From Kocuria sp. (lineage in GTDB: Bacteria > Actinomycetota > Actinomycetes > Actinomycetales > Micrococcaceae): 5,851 bases of DNA. The position numbers and the translations under genes were made by a program. The DNA is taken from positions 1-5,851 of the forward strand of contig JAKDKI010000157.1 of assembly GCA_030453435.1 (NCBI GenBank), written 5' to 3'. Shown piece by piece: positions 1-4,737 of the stretch (the first letter of the stretch is position 1; each line of letters begins with the position of its first letter). The notes beneath the pieces were generated by a model. That model was not told where the DNA came from, ran no database searches, and saw only the letters and a list, made by a program, of their open reading frames with translations.

Positions 1-1
1 C

Positions 2-796
2 ACCATGCTCACCGAGGCCGGTTACCGGCAGCGGCGCAGCAGCCGCGAGCTGGTGCTGGTCGACAACGACAATCACGTCGAATTCTTTTACCTGCGTCCC
101 CGGGACATTGCGATCTACGTGGGCGGTGGCACCCTGGATCTGGGGATCACCGGCCGTGATCTGCTGTTGGACTCCGGTGCGGATGCCGCGGAGGACCTCG
201 GGCTGGACTTCGCCCGATCGACGTTCCACCTGGCCGGGCCGATCGGCCAGTTCTCCTCCGTCAAGGAACTCGAGGGCAAGCGCGTGGCCACGAGCTACGA
301 CCTGTTGTTGAAGAAGTACGTGGAGAAGCAGGGTGTCAACGCTGAGGTCGTCCGCCTGGACGGTGCCGTGGAATCCTCGATCCGGTTGGGTGTGGCTGAT
401 GCCATTGCGGACGTTGTGGAGACCGGTAACACGCTGCGCGCGGCCGGCCTGGAAATCTTCGACCAGCCCATCATGCGCTCCGAAGCGCTGTTGATCCGCC
501 GTCAGCAGGAAGGGGAGCTGGAGGGTCTCGAGGTGCTGCGGCGCCGCCTGCGCGGCGTCCTCGTTGCCAGGCAGTACGTGATGATGGACTACGACATCTC
601 CGAGGACCACTTGGAAGCCGCGACCAAGATCACTCCGGGCATGCAGAGCCCCACCATCGCCCCGCTGGGTCGCGACGGCTCGGTGGCCGTACGCGCCATG
701 GTGCGTAAGAGCGACACCAACAACATCATGGACGCCCTCTACGACGCCGGAGCCCGCGCGATCCTGGTCTCGCCCATTCAGGCTGCCCGGATCTAA
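2..796 (+). CDS. hisG: ATP phosphoribosyltransferase, long form (5' end cut off by window)
   Basis: HisG joins ATP and PRPP to give phosphoribosyl-ATP, the first and feedback-controlled step of histidine synthesis in the cytoplasm. The frame is open from base 2. The ATG at base 5 is internal: its context ([10 protein letters not shown]) aligns, from memory, with about residue 20 of the roughly 284-residue mycobacterial enzyme, so some 20 residues are missing. Counting from that Met, [16 protein letters not shown] (25-40) and GITGRDL (47-53) belong to the periplasmic-binding-like catalytic fold. [10 protein letters not shown] (135-144) is the PRPP-binding loop. Residues from about 183 on ([45 protein letters not shown]) form the C-terminal ACT-like regulatory domain. 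That domain marks the long form, which is inhibited by histidine and needs no HisZ. It ends in TAA, 44 bases before hisF. Identification is secure; only the start is unseen. Confidence 0.96.
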   Translation, partial: TMLTEAGYRQRRSSRELVLVDNDNHVEFFYLRPRDIAIYVGGGTLDLGITGRDLLLDSGADAAEDLGLDFARSTFHLAGPIGQFSSVKELEGKRVATSYDLLLKKYVEKQGVNAEVVRLDGAVESSIRLGVADAIADVVETGNTLRAAGLEIFDQPIMRSEALLIRRQQEGELEGLEVLRRRLRGVLVARQYVMMDYDISEDHLEAATKITPGMQSPTIAPLGRDGSVAVRAMVRKSDTNNIMDALYDAGARAILVSPIQAARI

Positions 797-828
797 CGCG
801 CAAGCGCTCCACGTTTCAGCAAGTAGTT

Positions 829-832
829 AGGA
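829..832 (+). promoter_or_regulatory. Ribosome binding site of hisF
   Basis: AGGA lies 8 bases before the hisF ATG at 841, inside the 44-base hisG-hisF gap. I see no promoter or terminator in that gap, so hisF is probably read from the hisG transcript. Confidence 0.6.
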
Positions 833-840
833 ACAGCACT

Positions 841-1605
841 ATGGGTGTGGCCGTACGAGTGATTCCGTGTCTCGATGTGGACGCGGGTCGCGTGGTCAAG
901 GGCGTGAACTTCGAGAATCTGCGCGACGCCGGTGATCCGGTTGAACTTGCCGCCCGATACAACCTAGCGGGCGCTGATGAGCTCACGTTCTTGGACGTCA
1001 CCGCGTCCTCGAGTGATCGGGTCACCATGTTCGACGTGGTCTCCCGCACCGCCGAACAGGTCTTCATTCCGCTCACCGTGGGCGGCGGCGTGCGCACCCC
1101 GGAGGATGTCGACCGGCTGCTGCGCACCGGTGCGGACAAGGCGTCCATCAACACCGCTGCCATCGCCCGGCCCGAGGTCATCAACGAGATCACCAATCGC
1201 TTCGGCAACCAGGTGCTCGTGCTCTCGTGCGATGCGAAACGCACGGGCAACACGCCGTCGGGCTTCGAAGTCACCACGCACGGTGGCCGCAAGCTCACCG
1301 GCATCGACGCACTGGATTGGTGCCAGGAGGCCGAGGAACGCGGGGTGGGGGAGATCCTACTCAATTCCATGGACGCCGACGGCACCCGTGAAGGCTTCGA
1401 CCTGGAGATGATCCGCGCGGTGCGCGAACGCGTGTCCGTCCCGCTGATCGCCTCCGGCGGTGCGGGCGCCCCCGAGCACTTCCCGCCCGCGGTTGCGGCC
1501 GGGGCCGACGCCGTTCTGGCCGCCTCGGTCTTCCACTTCGGGCCCGTGGGTGCGATCGCCGAGGTCAAGGACGCTCTGCGCGCAGCAGGGTATGAGGTGC
1601 GCTGA
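841..1605 (+). CDS. hisF: Imidazole glycerol phosphate synthase cyclase subunit
   Basis: HisF is the (beta/alpha)8-barrel cyclase. With ammonia supplied by its glutaminase partner HisH (not in this window), it converts PRFAR to imidazole glycerol phosphate and AICAR. The 254-residue length is usual. The first catalytic Asp is D12 in [14 protein letters not shown] and the second is D131 in LSCDAKR. They correspond to D11 and D130 of the Thermotoga enzyme. Phosphate-binding loops are [11 protein letters not shown] (80-90), [10 protein letters not shown] (173-182), IASGGAG (203-209) and the AASVFHFG stretch near 228-234. The ATG at 841 is supported by an upstream AGGA and by the family N-terminus (VRVIPCLDV). 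The TGA stop shares its last base with the hisI ATG (TGATG), so the two are probably translationally coupled. Nothing is missing or broken. Confidence 0.98.
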   Translation: MGVAVRVIPCLDVDAGRVVKGVNFENLRDAGDPVELAARYNLAGADELTFLDVTASSSDRVTMFDVVSRTAEQVFIPLTVGGGVRTPEDVDRLLRTGADKASINTAAIARPEVINEITNRFGNQVLVLSCDAKRTGNTPSGFEVTTHGGRKLTGIDALDWCQEAEERGVGEILLNSMDADGTREGFDLEMIRAVRERVSVPLIASGGAGAPEHFPPAVAAGADAVLAASVFHFGPVGAIAEVKDALRAAGYEVR

Positions 1606-2009
1606 TGCGCACGGAAGAGTTGAACACCGTGGAGAACACCCCCCGAGAATTTTTCGACAGTCACCTTGATCCGCAGATCGCACACCGTCTCAAGCGGGAC
1701 TCGGCGGGGCTCGTGGCGGCCGTGATCCAGCAATACGACACCGGTGACGTGCTCATGCTCGGCTGGATGAACGACGAAGCCCTGCACCGCACCCTCACGG
1801 AAGGCCGCGTTACTTTCTGGTCGCGGTCGCGCCAGGAGTATTGGCGCAAGGGAGACACCTCCGGCCACATTCAAAAGGTGCATTCCGTCAGCCTCGACTG
1901 CGACGGCGATGCCCTGCTCGTCAAGGTCGATCAAACCGGTGCCGCGTGCCACACGGGCGCGCGCACGTGTTTCGACGATCGTGACCTGAACGCTCAACAG
2001 GCGGTTTAA
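1605..2009 (+). CDS. hisI: Phosphoribosyl-AMP cyclohydrolase
   Basis: HisI opens the adenine ring of phosphoribosyl-AMP in the third step of histidine synthesis. It is a cytoplasmic, metal-dependent homodimer. The single-function form is seen here: 134 residues with no HisE domain attached. Visible motifs are [14 protein letters not shown] (47-60), [18 protein letters not shown] (71-88), the metal-binding [12 protein letters not shown] (97-108) and [10 protein letters not shown] (114-123). C99, C115 and C122 have the spacing expected for the zinc site, and D98, D100 and D102 for the magnesium site. The ATG at 1605 overlaps the hisF stop and has GAGG at 1594-1597, seven bases upstream. The resulting N-terminus is about 20 residues longer than the short mycobacterial protein. 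A GTG at 1629 with GGAAG at 1613-1617 is a workable alternative giving 126 residues. The TAA stop is followed at once by the trpE ATG. Confidence 0.96.
   Translation: MRTEELNTVENTPREFFDSHLDPQIAHRLKRDSAGLVAAVIQQYDTGDVLMLGWMNDEALHRTLTEGRVTFWSRSRQEYWRKGDTSGHIQKVHSVSLDCDGDALLVKVDQTGAACHTGARTCFDDRDLNAQQAV
1999..2004 (+). promoter_or_regulatory. Ribosome binding site of trpE inside the end of hisI
   Basis: AGGCGG, an imperfect Shine-Dalgarno, sits 5 bases before the trpE ATG at 2010 and lies within the last hisI codons. A ribosome finishing hisI at TAA (2007-2009) is exactly placed to restart on trpE, so coupling is likely. Confidence 0.5.
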
Positions 2010-3569
2010 ATGCAACAGCTCGGCACCATCACCCCCACCCTGCAGGAATTTCGTGAGTACGCCGCCACGCGGCGTGTGATTCCCGTACGCACCACGGTGC
2101 TCGCGGATTCCATGACGCCCATCGGCCTCTACCGCTCCCTCGTGGTGCGCGGCGGCAAACCCGCTCCGGGCACGTTCCTCTTGGAATCTGCGGCCGAAGG
2201 CGGCGTGTGGTCGCGGTACTCGTTCGTGGGCGCTCGCTCGTTCGCCACACTGACGGCGAAGGACGGGCAGGCGCATTGGTTGGGGGAGGCGCTGGCCGGT
2301 GCGCCTGTGACCGGAGACCCCTTGGATGCTTTACGGGCGACCATGGACCTACTGCACACCGAGCCGTTCGAGGGCGTGCCCCCGCTGACTTCCGGAATGG
2401 TCGGGTTCGTGGGATGGGAGGCCGTGCGCCGCTGGGAGAAGCTGCCCAATCCGCCCGAGGACGACCTGAACATGCCCGAGCTGGCCATGAACCTGGTCGC
2501 GGACATGGCCGTGCACGACAGCACCGAGGGCACCGTGATGCTGGTGGCCAATGCCGTGAACGTCAATGGCACCGACGACAACGTGGATGCCGCCTACCAT
2601 GACGCGGTCTCTCGGTTGCGTGAGATGGTCAGCCGCCTGGCCACCCCGCTCGAACGCTCCACGGTTTCCGTCATGGACCCGAATGCCCAGGACATCACGG
2701 ACATCGAGGGCGCAGCCCGACAGTCGTGGGACCGTGAGTTGTTCATCGACGCGATTAACCGCGGCAAGAAGGCCATTGTCGACGGGGATATTTTCCAGGT
2801 GGTCGTCTCGCGGCGCTTCGAGGCCGAATGCCACGCGGACGCCCTGGACGTCTATCGCACTTTGCGCCGGATCAATCCCAGCCCCTACATGTACCTCTAC
2901 TCGTTCGAAGACGCGCACGGTCGCCCCTACTCGATCGTGGGGTCCTCACCGGAGGCGCTGGTCACCGTGACGGGACGCCAGGCCATGACGCACCCGATTG
3001 CGGGTTCCCGGCCACGTGGCGCCACCGTGGACGAGGACGTGGCCCTCGGCCACGATCTGCTCGCGGACGAGAAAGAGCGTGCCGAGCACCTCATGCTCGT
3101 GGACCTCGCCCGCAATGACCTGTCCAAGGTGGCGGTGCCCGGGTCCGTGGATGTCAGCGAGTTCATGGAGATCGAGCGCTTCAGCCACATCATGCACTTG
3201 TGCTCCACGGTGGTCGCCAAGATGCGTGAGGGCGTGTCCGCGTACGACGTTCTGGCCGCGACTTTCCCGGCGGGCACGCTTTCCGGCGCCCCCAAACCCC
3301 GCGCCCTGCAGCTACTCGATGAATACGAACCGCTGCGCCGTGCCGTGTACGGAGGCGTGGTCGGTTACATGGACTTTGCGGGGAACATGGACATGGCCAT
3401 CGCCATCCGCACCGCTCTGCTGGTCAATGACACGGCCTACGTCCAGGCGGGCGGCGGTATCGTGGCTGACTCGGACCCGGAGACGGAAGCCCTCGAGTCC
3501 CTCAATAAGGCAACCGCACCGTTGCGGGCAGCCCTGGTGGCCGAGTCCTTGCGCGACCTCTCGCGCTGA
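2010..3569 (+). CDS. trpE: Anthranilate synthase component I
   Basis: TrpE converts chorismate to anthranilate, the committed step of tryptophan synthesis, using ammonia from the TrpG glutaminase (not in this window). The 519-residue length is normal for a stand-alone actinobacterial TrpE. The N-terminal regulatory domain has the tryptophan-binding LLES at 57-60 followed by GVWSRYSFVGA (65-75), so feedback inhibition by tryptophan is expected. The C-terminal chorismate-binding domain shows DIFQVVVSRRFE, NPSPYMYLYSF, PIAGSRPRG (329-337), EHLMLVDLARND (359-370), GTLSGAPKPRA (422-432) and GGGIVADSDPETE (481-493), which is the full catalytic signature set. This separates it from isochorismate and salicylate synthases and makes TrpE more likely than PabB, as does its position before trpC. 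The ATG directly follows the hisI TAA with no gap. No leader peptide or attenuator precedes it, so its transcription appears tied to the his genes. Confidence 0.97.
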   Translation: MQQLGTITPTLQEFREYAATRRVIPVRTTVLADSMTPIGLYRSLVVRGGKPAPGTFLLESAAEGGVWSRYSFVGARSFATLTAKDGQAHWLGEALAGAPVTGDPLDALRATMDLLHTEPFEGVPPLTSGMVGFVGWEAVRRWEKLPNPPEDDLNMPELAMNLVADMAVHDSTEGTVMLVANAVNVNGTDDNVDAAYHDAVSRLREMVSRLATPLERSTVSVMDPNAQDITDIEGAARQSWDRELFIDAINRGKKAIVDGDIFQVVVSRRFEAECHADALDVYRTLRRINPSPYMYLYSFEDAHGRPYSIVGSSPEALVTVTGRQAMTHPIAGSRPRGATVDEDVALGHDLLADEKERAEHLMLVDLARNDLSKVAVPGSVDVSEFMEIERFSHIMHLCSTVVAKMREGVSAYDVLAATFPAGTLSGAPKPRALQLLDEYEPLRRAVYGGVVGYMDFAGNMDMAIAIRTALLVNDTAYVQAGGGIVADSDPETEALESLNKATAPLRAALVAESLRDLSR

Positions 3570-3592
3570 CCCGCTACCACCTTCTGCAGTAG

Positions 3593-3598
3593 AAAGGA
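3593..3598 (+). promoter_or_regulatory. Ribosome binding site that fixes a GTG start
   Basis: AAAGGA lies 5 bases before the GTG at 3604 in the 34-base gap after trpE. The same frame stays open far upstream inside trpE, so frame length alone would place the start too early (for example at ATG 2998). This site and the first membrane helix decide for GTG 3604. Confidence 0.7.
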
Positions 3599-3603
3599 CC
3601 ACC

Positions 3604-4203
3604 GTGTTGCGTCGTACGGCACCCGCAGTTCTGGCCACGCTGGTGTGCGCGATCGGACTGTTCGCTGCCTCCGCGGCCACCTGGATCCACGCGACCGTGG
3701 AGACCACTTTGCAGCCGATCACGGTGGACGTCGCGGGTTCCGACGCCGCTCCGGCCGTCACAGCCCTGGGTCTCGTTGCGGGTGCCGCCGCGGTGGCCTC
3801 CACCCTCGCGGGCCGGGTGCTGCGGACCATCGTGGGTGCGGTGGTGTCCCTGGCAGGAATTGGCGCCATCTTCGCGATTCTCGCGGTGACGGCCGACCCG
3901 GAGAACGCCGCCCGCGGCACCGTGGGCACGCAGACCGGCGCCGTGGGCACCGGTGGCGAATTCGCGCTGACCGTTTTCCCTTGGCTCGCGGTGGCGGCCG
4001 CTGCCGCGCTGATCCTGTGCGGACTGTGGCTCGTCCTGGTCGCTCGGAACGCCCGCAAGAAGTCTGGACAGCGCTACGACCGTGACGCGCTGGCCGGTAA
4101 CAAAGCGACCTCGGCGGGGGAGAAGGTCACTACCGAGCACTCCGATGACATCGATGCGTGGGATGCTTTCACCCGGGGTGAGGACCCCACCCGCGGGCCG
4201 TGA
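3604..4203 (+). CDS. Trp-region conserved membrane protein (TIGR02234 / Trp_oprn_chp type)
   Basis: This is a 199-residue integral membrane protein of unknown function that recurs between trpE and trpC in actinobacteria. From the GTG start, hydrophobic stretches fall at about 8-27, 50-69, 73-96 and 122-147, giving four likely helices. The loop after helix 1 carries TWIHATVETTLQPITVDVAGSDAAPAV (26-52 region), and its Trp followed by a V-G/S-D-AAPA stretch is typical of the family. A basic segment (RNARKK, 148-153) follows helix 4. A long soluble tail ends in AWDAFTRGEDPT (185-196), the hallmark WDxxxRGEDPT of this family. Context suggests a role linked to tryptophan, but no catalytic residues are visible and transport is only a guess. 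Its frame remains open 5' into trpE, but that part is a shadow of trpE. It stops at TGA 4201-4203. Confidence 0.9.
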   Translation: MLRRTAPAVLATLVCAIGLFAASAATWIHATVETTLQPITVDVAGSDAAPAVTALGLVAGAAAVASTLAGRVLRTIVGAVVSLAGIGAIFAILAVTADPENAARGTVGTQTGAVGTGGEFALTVFPWLAVAAAAALILCGLWLVLVARNARKKSGQRYDRDALAGNKATSAGEKVTTEHSDDIDAWDAFTRGEDPTRGP

Positions 4204-4309
4204 CCTCATGAGTAATGTGTGCGTGGTGCTGAACCATCAAGTACCGGGGTAATGGCACAATGGGACCAAAAGAATTTCCGGTGCGCTCCAACGCGCGCCG
4301 ATCACTGTA

Positions 4310-4325
4310 TGAGCCGCACGGCTCA
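4310..4325 (+). repeat. Small inverted repeat, 6-bp stem with 4-base loop
   Basis: TGAGCC, GCAC, GGCTCA form a perfect 6-bp hairpin that ends 8 bases before the ribosome site of the next gene. No T-run follows, so it is not a canonical terminator. It could be an RNA hairpin, a protein-binding site or chance. Confidence 0.4.
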
Positions 4326-4333
4326 ACCGGCAC

Positions 4334-4340
4334 GGGAGAG
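4334..4340 (+). promoter_or_regulatory. Ribosome binding site that fixes the start at 4350
   Basis: GGGAGAG lies 9 bases before ATG 4350. The same frame also has an ATG at 4260, but the 30 residues it would add are polar, lack a ribosome site and do not belong to the family, so 4350 is preferred. Confidence 0.65.
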
Positions 4341-4349
4341 TGGACACAC

Positions 4350-4592
4350 ATGTCGAACACCAACCAAGTCATCCTGGACCACACGGCCGCTGTCGGCCAC
4401 GGCAACACCGTTGCCGCCTGGGCTTGCATCGCCATCATGGCGGTCGGCGTGATCGTGGGTTGCGTGGGCTTCACCATCGCCTCGACCCCCGTCACCGTGG
4501 TGGGCATCGGCTTGATCGTGGTGGGCCTCATCGTGGGTGCAGTCCTCAAGGCCATGGGCCACGGCAAGGGCAGCGAGAAACTCAACCACTGA
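4350..4592 (+). CDS. Small two-helix membrane protein, HGxxxAAW (DUF6704-like) family
   Basis: This 80-residue protein has a short polar N-terminus followed by GHGNTVAAW (16-24). That is the HGxxxAAW signature of a small actinobacterial membrane family found between the Trp-region membrane protein and trpC. Two hydrophobic segments follow, at about 21-43 (AAWACIAIMAVGVIVGCVGF) and 48-66 (VTVVGIGLIVVGLIVGAVL), separated by a tight STP turn. The tail is short and basic to polar (KAMGHGKGSEKLNH). No catalytic residues or known activity can be named. The conserved His-Gly just before helix 1 is the only suggestive site. It is flanked on both sides by gaps of about 145 bases, unlike the packed genes upstream, so it may be expressed partly on its own. 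The family name is from memory; the architecture is directly visible. Confidence 0.85.
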   Translation: MSNTNQVILDHTAAVGHGNTVAAWACIAIMAVGVIVGCVGFTIASTPVTVVGIGLIVVGLIVGAVLKAMGHGKGSEKLNH

Positions 4593-4609
4593 GCCGCGTG
4601 ATCTCAGCG

Positions 4610-4636
4610 CCGGTGGCCGTTCCCACGCGCCACCGG
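4610..4636 (+). repeat. Perfect 8-bp inverted repeat (stem-loop 1)
   Basis: CCGGTGGC at 4610-4617 and GCCACCGG at 4629-4636 are exact reverse complements around an 11-base loop. The all-but-one G/C stem lies 17 bases after the small membrane gene's stop. It is followed by TTCAAGACC rather than a T-run, so it is at best a non-canonical terminator. It could instead be a pausing hairpin or an mRNA-end stabiliser. Confidence 0.6.
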
Positions 4637-4645
4637 TTCAAGACC

Positions 4646-4678
4646 ATGACCAGTTCCAAGACCTGTGGAACTGGTCAT
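4646..4678 (+). repeat. Perfect 12-bp inverted repeat (stem-loop 2)
   Basis: ATGACCAGTTCC at 4646-4657 and GGAACTGGTCAT at 4667-4678 are exact reverse complements around the 9-base loop AAGACCTGT. A perfect 12-bp arm is unlikely by chance in a gap of this size. It lies 59 bases before the trpC ATG and is not followed by a T-run. It could act as an RNA hairpin in transcript control or processing, or as a dyad operator for a dimeric regulator. The sequence alone does not decide between these. Confidence 0.7.
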
Positions 4679-4727
4679 CGTCATACGGGCCGCATGTTGT
4701 CGGGCCAATGACGGGACAGACATAAGT

Positions 4728-4732
4728 GAGGA
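4728..4732 (+). promoter_or_regulatory. Ribosome binding site of the trpC-trpB gene
   Basis: GAGGA lies 5 bases before ATG 4738, a strong site that fixes the start of the fused gene. I see no upstream segment able to pair with and hide it. Confidence 0.7.
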
Positions 4733-4737
4733 TTTTC

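Larger units (their letters stand above)
4204..4349 (+). other. Intergenic gap before the small membrane gene
   Basis: This stretch of about 146 bases is long compared with the 0-44 base spacings upstream. It holds a 6-bp inverted repeat at 4310-4325 and a weak extended -10-like element (TG at 4253-4254, then CACAAT at 4256-4261) with no good -35 at normal spacing. A 14-codon frame from ATG 4208 (reading MSNVCVVLNHQVPG) has no Trp codons and no clear ribosome site. I cannot assign a function. It may contain a weak internal promoter. Confidence 0.4.
4593..4737 (+). other. Intergenic leader-like region before the trpC-trpB gene
   Basis: This stretch of about 145 bases carries two perfect stem-loops (4610-4636 and 4646-4678), then a weak 6-bp inverted repeat (CGTCAT 4679-4684 with ATGACG 4708-4713), and finally the trpC ribosome site. 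Its position just before tryptophan genes suggests a regulatory leader. I find no convincing leader peptide: the one frame with closely spaced Trp codons (TGG AAC TGG, 4666-4674) has no in-frame ATG, GTG or TTG inside the gap. No T-run follows either stem, so a classical terminator or attenuator is not shown. Confidence 0.5.

Noticed and set aside
816..2276. Long minus-strand open frame (486 codons) across hisF, hisI and trpE
   Set aside because: It is opposite three well-supported genes, its translation is Arg/Ser/Thr/Ala-rich with no recognisable domain, and long antisense frames are common in high-G+C DNA.
2998..3603. Upstream extension of the Trp-region membrane protein into trpE from ATG 2998
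   Set aside because: The added 202 residues are an Arg/Pro/Trp/Ser-rich shadow of trpE. GTG 3604 has a good ribosome site and directly precedes the first membrane helix.
4208..4252. 14-codon frame after the Trp-region membrane protein
   Set aside because: There is no clear ribosome site, no regulatory codon run and no recognisable sequence, so it is probably chance.
4260..4349. Earlier start (ATG 4260) for the small membrane protein
   Set aside because: No ribosome site precedes it, and the added 30 polar residues do not fit the family. ATG 4350 has GGGAGAG at proper spacing.
4610..4678. Intrinsic terminator before trpC-trpB
   Set aside because: Neither stem is followed by a T-run, and termination here would cut off the biosynthetic genes downstream. 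Kept only as stem-loops of unknown role.
4647..4711. 21-codon frame starting inside stem-loop 2 (MTSSKTCGTGHRH...)
   Set aside because: It has no Trp codons, no ribosome site and a start buried in the stem. It overlaps only structured non-coding sequence.
4591..4725. Trp leader peptide with TGG AAC TGG
   Set aside because: The frame has no ATG, GTG or TTG within the gap. The nearest in-frame start lies inside the small membrane gene, and two Trp codons alone are weak evidence.
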